Below, in pieces: positions 14,635 through 24,791 of a DNA stretch of 64,000 nucleotides. The position numbers and the translations under genes are program-made. Positions within the stretch are counted from its first letter, which is position 1. The number at the start of each line of letters is the position of its first letter. The notes beneath the pieces were generated by a model. It saw only the letters and a list, made by a program, of their open reading frames with translations, was not told the DNA's origin and searched no databases. Location: NCBI RefSeq assembly GCF_014926385.1, contig NZ_CP053291.1, positions 806,001 through 870,000 on the forward strand, read 5' to 3'. Source of the DNA: Trueperella pecoris (GTDB taxonomy: Bacteria > Actinomycetota > Actinomycetes > Actinomycetales > Actinomycetaceae).

Positions 14635-17511
14635 ATGAGCATTACGCCGTCGCATCGTTATACGGCTGAGCTTGCCAACGAGATCGAAAAGAAGTGGCAG
14701 GATCGTTGGGAACAGGACGAGACGTTCAACGCGCCGAACCCGGTGGGGGACCTCGCCGCTGCAGACGGTGAGATTCCCGAGGAGTCCTACTACCTGCTCG
14801 ATATGTTCCCGTACCCGTCCGGCAAGGGCCTGCACGTGGGCCACCCGCTCGGCTATATTGCGACCGATACGCTCGCACGCTTCGCGCGCATGCAGGGCAA
14901 GAACGTCTTGTACACCATGGGCTACGACGCCTTCGGCCTGCCCGCCGAGCAGTATGCCGTCCAAACCGGCCAGCATCCCCGCGTGACCACGGAAGAAAAC
15001 ATTGCCAACATGCGCCGCCAGCTGCGCCGGCTTGGTATGTCCCACGAGCAGCGCCGCTCGGTGGCGACGACGGACGAGGATTTCGTCTCCTGGACGCAGT
15101 GGATCTTCCTCCAGATCTACAATTCGTGGTACGACGAGACCGCTCCGGGTCGTCGCGAAGGGACCGTCGGGCGTGCTCGCCCGATTACGGAGCTTGTCGA
15201 CGAATACGCCCGCGGCACCGTGCCCACCCCCGACGGGCGGCCCTGGAAGGAACTGGACGAAGCTGAGCGCCGCGCCGCGCTCGATGCTCGTCGTCTGGCC
15301 TACATCGACTACGCCCCGGTGAACTGGTGCCCGGGGCTCGGGACCGTGCTGGCAAACGAGGAAGTCACCGCCGAGGGACGCTCCGAACGGGGCAACTTCC
15401 CGGTGTTTAAGCGCGAGCTTCGCCAGTGGATGATGCGGATCACGGCGTACGCCGATCGTCTCGCTGAGGACCTGGATCTGGTGGATTGGCCAGAAAAGGT
15501 TCGCCTCATGCAGCGCAACTGGATCGGCAAGTCCCACGGCGCAGAGGTCACCTTTACGGCCCATACCGCCGACGGCGACGTCCAGCTCACCGTCTTCACC
15601 ACCCGCCCCGACACCCTGTTCGGTGCGACTTTCATGGTGGTCTCGCCCGAGCATCCGATGCTGGCAGGTGCCGGCGTGCCGCGCGAGTGGCCAGAAGGCA
15701 CCAAGCAGGCATGGACGGGCGATGGAGGTACGCCCGTTGGCGCCGTCATGGACTATCAGCGTGCGGCCTCGATGAAGTCCGATATGGCGCGCGCCGACGA
15801 CGACCGCGAAAAGACCGGCGTCTTCACCGGTATCTACGCCACGAACCCCGTCAACGGCAAGCAGATCCCGGTATTCACCGCAGACTACGTGATGATGGGC
15901 TACGGCACGGGCGCGATCATGGCCGTGCCAGCTCACGACCAGCGCGATTTTGATTTCGCCAAGGCCTACGACCTCGACATCGTGCCCACGATGAAACCCG
16001 AAGAGGGCTTCGACTGGGAGAGCGCGTGGACCGCCGACGGCGAAATCATCGATTCGGCGAACGAGGAGATCTCGCTCAACGGCATGTTCAAGGCCGAGGC
16101 AGTGTCCGCAATGAGCGCATGGCTCGCTGAGAAGGGCATCGGCCGGGCCACGATTTCTTACCGACTGCGTGACTGGCTCTTCTCTCGTCAGCGCTATTGG
16201 GGTGAGCCCTTCCCGGTGGTCTACGACGAAAACGGCAACGCACACGCGCTGCCCGAGTCCATGCTGCCCGTCGACCTGCCGGACACGCCCGACTATTCTC
16301 CGCGGTCCTTCGACCCGGACGACGCGACCTCGAACCCGGAGCCCCCGCTTGGGCGCCTGCAGGATTGGGTCAACGTCGAACTCGACCTAGGCGATGGCGT
16401 GAAGAAGTACACCCGTGACACAAACACGATGCCCAACTGGGCCGGTTCGTGCTGGTATGAGCTTCGTTACCTCGATCCGCACAACGCCGAGGCATTCGTG
16501 GACCCGGCGGTGGAGGAGTACTGGATGGGGCCACGCGAAGGCAAGGCCTCCGGCGGTACGGACCTGTACGTGGGCGGCGTCGAGCACGCGGTGCTTCACC
16601 TGCTCTACGCACGCTTCTGGCACAAGGTACTCTTTGACCTCGGCTTCCTGTCATCGTGCGAGCCCTTCCACAAGCTGTTCAATCAGGGCTACGTGCAGGC
16701 ATACGCCTACACGGATTCCCGCGGCCAGTACGTCCCGGCCGACGAGGTGGAGGAAGTTGCTGCGGGCGACGGCTCGGGAGAGGTGACCTACGTCTACAAC
16801 GGTGAGAAGGTCAAGCGTGAGTACGGCAAGATGGGTAAGTCCCTGAAGAACATCGTCACTCCCGATGAGATGGCTGAACAGTACGGCGCCGATACCTTCC
16901 GCCTGTACGAGATGTCGATGGGACCCCTCGACGTCGACCGCCCGTGGGAGACCCGTGCAGTGGTTGGCTCCCAGCGTTTCCTCCAGCGTCTGTGGCGCAA
17001 CATCATCAACGAGGAAACCGGCGAGCTGGTGGTGACCGATGCAGAGCCTGATCTGGAGACCGCCAAGCTGCTCGCCCGCACGATCGTGGGCGTGCGTGAG
17101 GACTTTGAGGCCATGCGCATCAATACCGCGATCGCGAAGATGATCATGCTCAACAATCACCTCACCGGCCGCGACGTGCCGCGTCCGGTTGCCGAGGCTC
17201 TTGTGCTGATGGTCGCTCCGGTTGCCCCGCACGTCGCTGAAGAACTGTGGAGCCGCCTCGGCCATGGCAAGACTCTTGCATTCGAAGCCTTCCCGAAGGT
17301 GGAGGACGAGTCATTGCTGGCCGATGACACGGTCACGGCCATCGTGCAGGTTAAGGGTAAGGTCCGCGATCGCCTCGAGGTGCCGGCCGACATTTCGGCA
17401 GCGGACCTGCAGACGCGGGCCCTGGCATCGGACAAGGTTGCCAAGTTCTTGGAAGGTGAACCCCGAAAGGTCATCGTTCGCGAGCCGAACCTCGTCAACA
17501 TCGTTCCGTAG
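14635..17511 (+). CDS. leuS: Leucyl-tRNA synthetase
   Basis: A 958-residue class Ia synthetase that charges tRNA-Leu. The HIGH-type motif GLHVGHPLG is near residue 65; the editing domain (connective polypeptide 1) occupies about 290-530 with the threonine-rich [13 protein letters not shown]; the KMSKS-type motif appears as KMGKSLKN near 731. The C-terminal anticodon-binding and extension domains are complete. The length matches actinobacterial LeuRS enzymes. It is monocistronic with a strong RBS and is followed by an inverted repeat at 17538-17570. Confidence 0.98.
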   Translation: MSITPSHRYTAELANEIEKKWQDRWEQDETFNAPNPVGDLAAADGEIPEESYYLLDMFPYPSGKGLHVGHPLGYIATDTLARFARMQGKNVLYTMGYDAFGLPAEQYAVQTGQHPRVTTEENIANMRRQLRRLGMSHEQRRSVATTDEDFVSWTQWIFLQIYNSWYDETAPGRREGTVGRARPITELVDEYARGTVPTPDGRPWKELDEAERRAALDARRLAYIDYAPVNWCPGLGTVLANEEVTAEGRSERGNFPVFKRELRQWMMRITAYADRLAEDLDLVDWPEKVRLMQRNWIGKSHGAEVTFTAHTADGDVQLTVFTTRPDTLFGATFMVVSPEHPMLAGAGVPREWPEGTKQAWTGDGGTPVGAVMDYQRAASMKSDMARADDDREKTGVFTGIYATNPVNGKQIPVFTADYVMMGYGTGAIMAVPAHDQRDFDFAKAYDLDIVPTMKPEEGFDWESAWTADGEIIDSANEEISLNGMFKAEAVSAMSAWLAEKGIGRATISYRLRDWLFSRQRYWGEPFPVVYDENGNAHALPESMLPVDLPDTPDYSPRSFDPDDATSNPEPPLGRLQDWVNVELDLGDGVKKYTRDTNTMPNWAGSCWYELRYLDPHNAEAFVDPAVEEYWMGPREGKASGGTDLYVGGVEHAVLHLLYARFWHKVLFDLGFLSSCEPFHKLFNQGYVQAYAYTDSRGQYVPADEVEEVAAGDGSGEVTYVYNGEKVKREYGKMGKSLKNIVTPDEMAEQYGADTFRLYEMSMGPLDVDRPWETRAVVGSQRFLQRLWRNIINEETGELVVTDAEPDLETAKLLARTIVGVREDFEAMRINTAIAKMIMLNNHLTGRDVPRPVAEALVLMVAPVAPHVAEELWSRLGHGKTLAFEAFPKVEDESLLADDTVTAIVQVKGKVRDRLEVPADISAADLQTRALASDKVAKFLEGEPRKVIVREPNLVNIVP

Positions 17512-17537
17512 ACCAATCTTCACCGCGATGACGCGCT

Positions 17538-17570
17538 CAGGTCCCGTCCCAGCAGATGGAACGGGACCTG
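17538..17570 (+). terminator. Hairpin after leuS
   Basis: A 10-bp perfect stem (CAGGTCCCGT) with further partial pairing toward the loop lies 27 bases after the leuS stop. No T-run follows. Confidence 0.55.
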
Positions 17571-17590
17571 CTCCGTGATCGCCAAACGAC

Positions 17591-17596
17591 TAGAGT
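17591..17596 (+). promoter_or_regulatory. Candidate -10 element of the mutarotase gene
   Basis: TAGAGT lies 26 bases before the ATG at 17623, just after the leuS hairpin; an RBS (GAAAGG) sits between them. Confidence 0.4.
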
Positions 17597-17622
17597 GGGC
17601 GAATCGAAAGAAAGGGCATGCA

Positions 17623-18582
17623 ATGGCATCAACAGACATCTCAAAGGTCGAAAAATTTGGACACGCAGCCTGGGAGATTGTCTCACCGACCGGCGCGCGA
17701 GCGCTCGTCTCGGAGCGTGGTGCCACGCTCCTGTCATGGCAACCCGAGCCGGGCGTTGAGCTCCTGGCGGCGCACGAGTCGAGGGAAGAGCTAGAGTCCG
17801 GCGCTGGAGCACGGTCCATGATTCTCGCGCCCTGGGCGGGCCCGATCGCGGACGGTACCTACACCTTTGACGGCCAGGACATCACGGTTGACGAGGCTGT
17901 GCGCGCCTATTCGCTGGCTTATCGTCAAGACTTCCGCGTCACGTCGGCTGGAACCACCCTGTCGATGGCGACGCTCATCGAGCCCTCAGAATCTTATCCG
18001 TGGAAGTGCGAGGTCGCCGTCCATTACTCCCTCGACTCGGGTGCTGATCGTGAGGAGCATTTGTCGATCACGTTGGAGGCGAAGAACCTCTCCGACACGG
18101 CCGCGCCGATGACGGTTGGCTGGCACCCTTACGTGAAGATTCCAGGAATGTCGACGGTCTCTCACTTGAGTATCTCCGTTCCCGCCCGCACGAAGATTCT
18201 GTGCGACCGCCGGGGGATTCCGCTTCCCGGCGAGTCTGCCTACGCTGGCGTCAACATGCCGATGGAAATCGAATACCTAGGCTCGACCTCCATGAATGAC
18301 TATTACCGCGGCCTTGTTCCCGACAACTACGGCGTGGTTGCCACGCGCGTGGTCGGCCAACCTTCGAACGCCTCGATTGAGCTGACCCAGGAGCCGGGTG
18401 AGGCCGCCGTCGTTCACGTCGATACCGGTGACAAGCTAGAACGCGATCCGCGCAAGGCCATTGCTCTTGCTCCCATGTCGGCAGTTCCCGATTCGTTCAA
18501 CCGCCCTGATGCGGTGGGATCGGTACGCGTTGAGGCAGGCCAGTCCCGCCAGATGACGGCGACTCTGACCTACGTGAAGTAG
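17623..18582 (+). CDS. D-hexose-6-phosphate mutarotase (aldose 1-epimerase superfamily)
   Basis: A 319-residue beta-sandwich epimerase-type protein. VGWHPYVKIPG near residue 165 carries the family catalytic His; GATLLSWQP near the N-terminus and LAPWAGPIADG are typical of glucose-6-phosphate 1-epimerases of the YeaD type. The enzyme would equilibrate alpha and beta anomers of hexose 6-phosphates. The ATG at 17623 is preferred to an in-frame GTG at 17575, because a Shine-Dalgarno and a -10 element lie between them. It stands alone and converges on the HerA-like gene. Confidence 0.87.
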   Translation: MASTDISKVEKFGHAAWEIVSPTGARALVSERGATLLSWQPEPGVELLAAHESREELESGAGARSMILAPWAGPIADGTYTFDGQDITVDEAVRAYSLAYRQDFRVTSAGTTLSMATLIEPSESYPWKCEVAVHYSLDSGADREEHLSITLEAKNLSDTAAPMTVGWHPYVKIPGMSTVSHLSISVPARTKILCDRRGIPLPGESAYAGVNMPMEIEYLGSTSMNDYYRGLVPDNYGVVATRVVGQPSNASIELTQEPGEAAVVHVDTGDKLERDPRKAIALAPMSAVPDSFNRPDAVGSVRVEAGQSRQMTATLTYVK

Positions 18583-18687
18583 GCCGCGCCGCGCACCCGT
18601 GGCGAGGGCGCTCCGGCGTCGTTCATAGATCTGAGCGGCCAGAGCACCCCTTGCCAGAAAGCTCTCGATCCTTCTGCGCAGATGTGT

Positions 18688-18719
18688 GTGGGCTGCCCAT
18701 GTTTCCAAGGACAGCCCAC
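18688..18719. terminator. Hairpin between convergent genes
   Basis: GTGGGCTG pairs with CAGCCCAC across a 16-base loop with two further pairs inside. It lies between the mutarotase and HerA-like genes and could end both transcripts. Confidence 0.5.
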
Positions 18720-18744
18720 TCACGATATCTGCGCTGAACAGACC

Positions 18745-20637
18745 CTACCTGCGCCGCGTGCCGAAGATTGCGCGAGTGATTTCCCGCGTGAGCGTACGAC
18801 CGGCGGTTCTGACGATCTGGTCGACAGTGCTTTCGCGGCGTTTACGACGCCGTTCGGCTTCGGCGGCCTCGGCGCGCCGCTGGCGTTCGGCCTCCTTCTT
18901 GGCCTCGCGCTGTTCACGCTCGATCTGCTTCTCGAGTTCGCGCGCTTGGCGATCCATCTCCTTCTTGCGCTCGGCCTCTTCCTTGGCAGCCTGGGCGGCT
19001 AACTCTTCTTGCCTTGCAGCTTCGGCGCGCGCGGCTGCTTCCTCGGCCATTCGCTGCTCAAGCAGCTCGAAGGCGGACTCGGGGTCGATGGCGTTCTTGT
19101 AGCGAGCCATGGTTGGCGAGTTGGCCAACGCCGCGGACACGGCTTGCTGCGATGCTGGCCCCATGACGGCCGCGGGGGCCCAGATGCGCACGGGTGCCAC
19201 AGGGGAGGGACGCCCCTTCTTGTCCAGGACCGTGACGATGGCTTCGCCCGTTCCAAGATTGGGAAGCACTTCCTGCAGGTTAAGCGGCGAGGTGGGGAAG
19301 GTTGCCACCGTCTCACGCAACTTCTTGGCCTCGTTAGGCGTGTGGGCGCGCAGCGCGTGTTGGACCTTCGAACCCAGCTGGGCGAGGACATCGTCGGGAA
19401 TGTCCTTCGGCGTCTGGGTAATAAACATGATTCCCACGCCCTTGGAACGGATGAGCCTGACCGTTTGGACGACCTGGTTTAGGAATTCCTTTGAGGCGTC
19501 ACTAAAGAGGAGGTGGGCTTCGTCGAAGAAGAAGACGAGCTTGGGCTTGTCGGCGTCGCCCACTTCGGGCAGCTCTTGGAAGAGTTCAGCGAGGAGCCAC
19601 ATGATGAAGGTAGAGAAGAGCGCGGGCCGCGATTGAACGTCGGGAAGTTCGAGGGCGGAGATGACGCCACGCCCGTCACTGGAGGTGCGGAGGAACTCGG
19701 AAACGTTAAAGGCGGGCTCGCCGAAGAATTCGCCGGCACCCTGCGCCTCCAGCTCGGCGACGTTACGCAGGATAACGCCGGCGGTCGCGGGCGCGACGCC
19801 TCCGATGTTCTTCAGCTCGTTCTTGCCATCCTCCGAGGTGAGGTAGGAGATGACCGCACGCAGGTCGGTCAGGTCGATGAGGGCCAACTGGGCGGCGTCG
19901 GCCCAATGGAAGATGAGGGAAAGTGCGGACTCCTGGGTCTCGTTGAGTCCCAGCACCTTCGACATGAGGATCGGCCCAAAATCAGTGACGGTGGTTCGAA
20001 TCGGCGTGCCGTTGCCCACGCCGCCGAGGGCATAAAGTTCGGTGGGGAAGGCGGAGGGCTTCCAGTCCTGGCCCTGTGCCGCCACCCGTTGGATGAGCTT
20101 GTCCGAGGATGGGCCCGGCTCCAGCAGTCCGGTCAGGTCACCTTTGATATCGGTCACGAAGCACGGAACGCCGTTGGCGGACAGCCCTTCGGCAAAAAGC
20201 TGGAGTGTGCGAGTCTTGCCGGTTCCGGTGGCGCCGGCAATGATGCCGTGGCGGTTGAGCATGCCCAAAGGAATGCGTACGTGGGTGCCCGGGCGTGGCT
20301 CGCCCTGTTCCATATACGTTCCGACCGTCATCGTGGCTCCCTCGAAGGCGTAACCATCGCGGACAGTTGTTTCGTACGACGACGTCGCATCTGGAGCGTC
20401 TGGCTCCGCTTGGGCAACTGGCTCAGGCTGTGTAACCGGCTCAGCGCTGGAAGGGGCCTCGTCGGGCGTCGGATCCTCGGGCGTCGGCTGGGCTGGGCCT
20501 TCTTGGGCGGTGCCTGCCTGCATCGAGGCGAGTGCGGCCTCGAGCTTGGCCTTGGCGGCCGCGGCTTTAGCGGCTGCAGCCTGTGCTTCTGCTTCGAGGG
20601 ATTCGGCTTTGAGGCGGAGGAGTTCGGCATCGTTCAT
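18745..20637 (-). CDS. HerA-like ATPase of the DUF853 (YjgR) family
   Basis: This 630-residue protein has an Ala/Glu/Pro-rich N-terminus (1-95), an FtsK/HerA-type ATPase core (Walker A GATGTGKT at 135-142; Walker B LVFFFDEAHLLF near 370) and a highly charged coiled-coil tail (about 530-610, rich in Glu, Arg, Ala). DUF853 proteins are cytoplasmic P-loop ATPases related to archaeal HerA; their role is not established. There is no NurA-like nuclease next to it. It is transcribed divergently from the comEA-comEC-holA unit. Confidence 0.9.
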   Translation of the reverse strand: MNDAELLRLKAESLEAEAQAAAAKAAAAKAKLEAALASMQAGTAQEGPAQPTPEDPTPDEAPSSAEPVTQPEPVAQAEPDAPDATSSYETTVRDGYAFEGATMTVGTYMEQGEPRPGTHVRIPLGMLNRHGIIAGATGTGKTRTLQLFAEGLSANGVPCFVTDIKGDLTGLLEPGPSSDKLIQRVAAQGQDWKPSAFPTELYALGGVGNGTPIRTTVTDFGPILMSKVLGLNETQESALSLIFHWADAAQLALIDLTDLRAVISYLTSEDGKNELKNIGGVAPATAGVILRNVAELEAQGAGEFFGEPAFNVSEFLRTSSDGRGVISALELPDVQSRPALFSTFIMWLLAELFQELPEVGDADKPKLVFFFDEAHLLFSDASKEFLNQVVQTVRLIRSKGVGIMFITQTPKDIPDDVLAQLGSKVQHALRAHTPNEAKKLRETVATFPTSPLNLQEVLPNLGTGEAIVTVLDKKGRPSPVAPVRIWAPAAVMGPASQQAVSAALANSPTMARYKNAIDPESAFELLEQRMAEEAAARAEAARQEELAAQAAKEEAERKKEMDRQARELEKQIEREQREAKKEAERQRRAEAAEAERRRKRRESTVDQIVRTAGRTLTREITRAIFGTRRR

Positions 20638-20763
20638 GAGGCAAGTTTACGTCGAAGAGGGCGGCGTGGCCCGATTTTGTCCACACATGATCAGCCGACG
20701 TTCCTATCCACATTTGCCGGATCGAGGAAACGCCGGCGCGGGCGATCTTTGAATAATAGAGCC

Positions 20764-21585
20764 ATGACTTCTCCGCCGCCTCGCCGCCCGTCCCCGCGCA
20801 GATCACCGCGCGTTCGTCATCGCGCCTCACATTGGGAAAGCGTCGAAGGATTCGTCTCGACGGCCATGCGCATGGGTGCTGGTGACGACGTCGGCGCGCT
20901 GACGACTACCGGCAAGAAGCGGCGCTTCGTGCTCGACGGGCAGTCCCTCAAGCTCGTCGCCCTTCTCATCACCGTGCTGGCGCTCGCGGGCGCAATTGGC
21001 GCCTTCTCCCAACGATCCGTGGAAGTAGCTGCGATCCCTATCACGACGGCGAGCACGGCGGCGCCGAGCCAGACGATGATGCCGAGTGAGTCGACGATGC
21101 CGGGGTCGGCCCCCACCCCAACGCAGGGCGAGCCTGACCAGATCGTTGTGCACGTCTCTGGCGAGGTCGCCCATCCAGGAATCGTCAAGCTCACGCCACC
21201 GGCGCGGATCAACGATGCGCTCATGGCGGCCGGTGGTCCGACACCGGCCGCCCAGCTCGCACGTATCAATCTGGCTCAAAGCATCGACGATGGCACGCAC
21301 GTGCACGTCCCAGGCGCCACCGAGGAACCACTCCTCGAGGGAGGAAGCGGGCAGGGTCAGACCGGAGACGCCCACAGCCACCCTGCCGGGGAGAAGGTCA
21401 ATATCAATGAGGCGAATCAGGCAGGGCTACAAGCCATCCCCGGGGTGGGACCGGTGACAGCGAAAGCCATCATCGCCTGGCGTGAGGAAAACGGCCGATT
21501 CACCTCGGTTGAGCAGCTCATCGAGGTGACCGGCATCGGCCCCAAGACCCTCGAGCAACTACGCGAGCACGTACGTGTCTCGTGA
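20764..21585 (+). CDS. comEA: ComEA-like competence DNA receptor
   Basis: A 273-residue membrane-anchored protein: a basic N-terminus, one membrane segment at about 62-84, a Ser/Thr/Pro linker, an SLBB domain (VVHVSGEVAHPGIVKL, about 125-170) and a C-terminal double helix-hairpin-helix (VNINEANQAGL...IPGVGPVTAKAI...GIGPKTLEQL, 210-270) that binds DNA. It would capture double-stranded DNA outside the membrane and hand it to ComEC. An open frame runs far upstream, antisense to the HerA-like gene; ATG 20764 is chosen because it lies after that gene's start and gives the usual domain order. It overlaps comEC by 11 bases. Confidence 0.93.
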   Translation: MTSPPPRRPSPRRSPRVRHRASHWESVEGFVSTAMRMGAGDDVGALTTTGKKRRFVLDGQSLKLVALLITVLALAGAIGAFSQRSVEVAAIPITTASTAAPSQTMMPSESTMPGSAPTPTQGEPDQIVVHVSGEVAHPGIVKLTPPARINDALMAAGGPTPAAQLARINLAQSIDDGTHVHVPGATEEPLLEGGSGQGQTGDAHSHPAGEKVNINEANQAGLQAIPGVGPVTAKAIIAWREENGRFTSVEQLIEVTGIGPKTLEQLREHVRVS

Positions 21586-23743
21586 GGACTATCGGCTCCT
21601 GCTTCCGGCGGGTTTGGTGTGGGTGGTGGCGATCATCGGCCCATTGGACTACCTCGCTCTCGGACTCATGGCGCTGCTGGTCACCGCCATGGGACTCATG
21701 CACGAGAACTGGCTTGCCACGATCGTCGGGGTCGCTCTGGTGGGAGCCTCCATTGCCGGGGGTATGCACTTCCTCGTCCGTGATAGCGACATCGTCATGC
21801 GCAGCGGCGGCGCAGTAGTCGAAGCGGTCGGCGTCGTCGAGTCCTACCCGAAAGAAAAAGACGGCGCATTCACCGCCAAAGCCACGATCTCCTCGGTGAC
21901 GGCGGCGGGGCGGACGCACTCGTCGTCGGCACAGGTACTCATACGCTGGGAAGGAGAACGCCTTGAGCGCGGCATGAGCTTCCACGGCCGAGGGAAATTG
22001 GAAAGCCTTCCGGAGGACTTCGTGGCATTTGCAAAGCTCAACCTCACGCACATTCGCCACGACTCCGGCGGAAACGCCGCACGCATTCATTCGGCGCTGC
22101 GTGGGGCGATAGCTGACCGGCCGTGGCACGCCCAGCTCATACCTGGCGTGGTCATCGGCGACGACACCGGTCTTCCCGAACAAGCCATCGCCCTTATGCG
22201 CACGCTCAACCTCTCCCACCTCACCGCCGTCTCGGGCGCGCATATCTCCATGGTTCTCGCCCTCGTGCTCTTCGGAGTTGGACGACGCCGACCTGTCGTC
22301 GCCGGCGTCGTGTCCCTCTTCGCGCTAGTGGCCCTCGTGGAGCTGGTAGGGCAGGAGGCATCGGTCCTGCGAGCCGGCTATATGGGAATCTTGCTCTGCC
22401 TCGCCATCGCTCTCCGCCGCCCGAGCAGCGCACTACCCCTCCTCAACGCCACCGTCCTCGCGGTGAGCCTGCTCGACATTGACCTCGCCCGTAGCCTTGG
22501 TTTCCAACTTTCCGTCCTCGCGACCGCCGCGATCATCATCTTCTCCTATCCGCTCCAACAACGGCTCGCCACTCACATGCCGCGCGTCCTTGCCGACCTC
22601 CTCGCCATTTCGCTCGTCGCCGCTGTCGCGACCGGCCCAATCACGCTCACTATCCAGGACGAGGCATCGGTGTGGGCAGTGCTAGCCAACGCCCTCGTCG
22701 CCCCCGTCGTCACGCCACTAACAATAGGCGGCATGAGCGCGGCACTACTCCTCCCGATCATTCCCTGGCTCGCCATCCCGATTCTGCGCGCCTGCGAGCT
22801 ATGCACATGGTGGATGGTCACGGTATCGAAAACACTCGGCGCCCTGCCAGGCTCCGGCCTACCAGCCTCCGTCGTCTTCGTCTTCAACTTCCTCATCCTG
22901 CTCGCGCTCGCGGTCACCTTGACGATGGGCGGCGTGCGACTTCTCCTCGCCTCGATGGGCGTGGCGGCCACATCGGTGTGGCTGTCAACCTTCATGCCGA
23001 CCTACTCGCCGGCCGACTGGGAGGCGATCCAATGCGACGTGGGGCAAGGCTCGGCCTTTCTCGCACGCGACGATCGCACGACCGTCCTCGTCGATGTGGG
23101 TCCGGAAAACGGCAACATCTCTGGGTGCCTGCGGGCGGCCGGCGTCAACAAACTCGACCTCGTCGTCCTCAGTCACTTCGACGCCGACCACGTGCGAGGA
23201 CTGGCCGAGGTTATTGAGAACGTCCAGGTGGACATGGTCTGGCATTCGCCCAACCTCGCGCCAGACTACAATTCGCGTTGGGCACTCGCCCTCCTGAAGG
23301 ACAGAGGGATCGAACATGCCGCAGTGAGATACGGCCAGAGTTTGGGAAGGCTGGCGACGGTGGTTGGCCCGCGCTCTGTCAGCGGCGCCCAAGACTCGTC
23401 GAACACCGATTCGCTCGTCGTCGTCCTTCAGACTGCCTCCCACAGGATCCTCGTGCTCGCAGACGCCCCTTACGAGCGCCAGGTGACCTTGGTCTCCGAA
23501 GTCGAGGGAGTCGACGTCGTGGTTGCGGGGCACCACGGAGCTCGCGACCAAAGCCCGGAGCTCGCGCGAAAAATACGCCCGGCGATCTCTGTTTTTTCGG
23601 TGGGGGATAACGACTACGGGCATCCGACGCGCGAGGCACTGGACATCTGGCGTGCGCCGATCCTCGCCCGTACCGACCAATGTGGCCACATTGCGATTAC
23701 TGCGGGGGAGGTCGTCGCAGGGTGTCGGAGCGACGTGGAATAA
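21575..23743 (+). CDS. comEC: ComEC/Rec2 DNA uptake channel
   Basis: A 722-residue protein with an N-terminal OB-like region, the ComEC membrane core (about 180-480; SHLTAVSGAHISMVLAL is the family hallmark) and a C-terminal metallo-beta-lactamase domain. That domain retains CDVGQG, SHFDADHVRGL and GHHGARD, so its nuclease-like site looks complete. Role: transport of single-stranded DNA across the membrane during natural transformation. The GTG start lies within the comEA coding end (11-base overlap) and the stop shares a base with the holA start. The presence of an intact pair suggests competence but does not prove it; no pilus genes are in the window. Confidence 0.95.
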   Translation: MSREDYRLLLPAGLVWVVAIIGPLDYLALGLMALLVTAMGLMHENWLATIVGVALVGASIAGGMHFLVRDSDIVMRSGGAVVEAVGVVESYPKEKDGAFTAKATISSVTAAGRTHSSSAQVLIRWEGERLERGMSFHGRGKLESLPEDFVAFAKLNLTHIRHDSGGNAARIHSALRGAIADRPWHAQLIPGVVIGDDTGLPEQAIALMRTLNLSHLTAVSGAHISMVLALVLFGVGRRRPVVAGVVSLFALVALVELVGQEASVLRAGYMGILLCLAIALRRPSSALPLLNATVLAVSLLDIDLARSLGFQLSVLATAAIIIFSYPLQQRLATHMPRVLADLLAISLVAAVATGPITLTIQDEASVWAVLANALVAPVVTPLTIGGMSAALLLPIIPWLAIPILRACELCTWWMVTVSKTLGALPGSGLPASVVFVFNFLILLALAVTLTMGGVRLLLASMGVAATSVWLSTFMPTYSPADWEAIQCDVGQGSAFLARDDRTTVLVDVGPENGNISGCLRAAGVNKLDLVVLSHFDADHVRGLAEVIENVQVDMVWHSPNLAPDYNSRWALALLKDRGIEHAAVRYGQSLGRLATVVGPRSVSGAQDSSNTDSLVVVLQTASHRILVLADAPYERQVTLVSEVEGVDVVVAGHHGARDQSPELARKIRPAISVFSVGDNDYGHPTREALDIWRAPILARTDQCGHIAITAGEVVAGCRSDVE

Positions 23744-24705
23744 TGAAACGTATGGCAGAAGTAAACCTCGCACCCATCGTGCTCGTGACGAGTGGCGAAC
23801 CCGTTTTAGCTGATCGCGCTATTGATTCGGTGCGTCGTCAGCTGCGCGGGATTGACCCGAGCACCGACATTGTGGAACTCGATGCGGCCGCCTACGTCAG
23901 CGGCCAGCTTGAAGCCTTACTTACGCCCTCGCTTTTTGGCGAGCCCCGCGCGATCATCGTTGGGCACTTGGAACAGCTCAATCCTGCGTTCCAAGAGGAC
24001 CTCCTGTCTTACATTTCCGCCCCGGAGGTCGATTCAGTGATGGTGCTTCGCCACAACGGTGGTCAGCGCGGCAAGAAGGTTCTTGATGCCTTGAAGAAGG
24101 CGAAGGTACCAACCTACGACTATCCCAAGGTGAAGTATCCCAACCAGAAAGTCAAGATTGTCACTGATGACGTCCGAGCGGCCGGGCGTAAGATGACCTC
24201 CGATGCGATCGGTGCCCTCGTCGCAGCCCTGGGCTCGGATCTACGAGAACTCTTGAGCTCGGTCAATCAGCTGATGGCGGATATTCAGGGGACGATCACG
24301 GAGGAGGACGTTCACACCTATTTCGCCGGGCGGGTCGAAGCGACCACCTTCAACGTGGCGGACGCGGTCGTCGTCGGGAACGCTGGCAGGTCGGTCGAAC
24401 TTGCGCGCCACGCTATCGCCACCGGAAATTCGCCGGTCTCGATCGTCGGCGCAATAGCGAGCAAGCTTCGGGCGATGGCGCAGGTGCTTGGGCAAAGGTC
24501 TGCCAAAGGCAAGACGCGCCTGAAAATCAACGAGTGGCAGGCTAACCGAGCTAAGACGGACCTTCGGGGGTGGTCAGGGGATACGCTCGCGCGTGCCATT
24601 CAGGTGATCGCCCGGGCGGACGCGGAAGTCAAGGGGCTCTCGCGAGATCCCGAATACGCCCTCGAACGGGCGATCATCGAGATCTGCGAGTTACGGCGGC
24701 GGTGA
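23743..24705 (+). CDS. holA: DNA polymerase III delta subunit
   Basis: A 320-residue clamp-loader delta subunit. N-terminal domain I (APIVLVTSGEPVLADRAIDSVRRQL), the FGEPRAIIV segment and the C-terminal collar domain (LSRDPEYALERAIIEICEL) match HolA. It loads the sliding clamp as part of the replisome. The ATG at 23743 overlaps the comEC stop (TAATG); a second ATG at 23752 is possible. comEA-comEC-holA is a common order in many Gram-positive bacteria. Confidence 0.93.
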   Translation: MKRMAEVNLAPIVLVTSGEPVLADRAIDSVRRQLRGIDPSTDIVELDAAAYVSGQLEALLTPSLFGEPRAIIVGHLEQLNPAFQEDLLSYISAPEVDSVMVLRHNGGQRGKKVLDALKKAKVPTYDYPKVKYPNQKVKIVTDDVRAAGRKMTSDAIGALVAALGSDLRELLSSVNQLMADIQGTITEEDVHTYFAGRVEATTFNVADAVVVGNAGRSVELARHAIATGNSPVSIVGAIASKLRAMAQVLGQRSAKGKTRLKINEWQANRAKTDLRGWSGDTLARAIQVIARADAEVKGLSRDPEYALERAIIEICELRRR

Positions 24706-24791
24706 GACTCTGCCGCTTTATGAAGCGCCGTGGCGATATGCTGAAGATGTAACTCACAAGGCCGTGATAGACAACGAACAAAGGAGCGAAG

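Noticed and set aside
14614-16245. A 543-codon open frame antisense to leuS
   Set aside because: High-GC codon bias of leuS opens the opposite strand; the translation has no recognisable domain and leuS is certain.
19513-20763. An upstream extension of the comEA frame by about 417 codons
   Set aside because: It runs antisense through the HerA-like ATPase gene and adds no domain; comEA begins at 20764.
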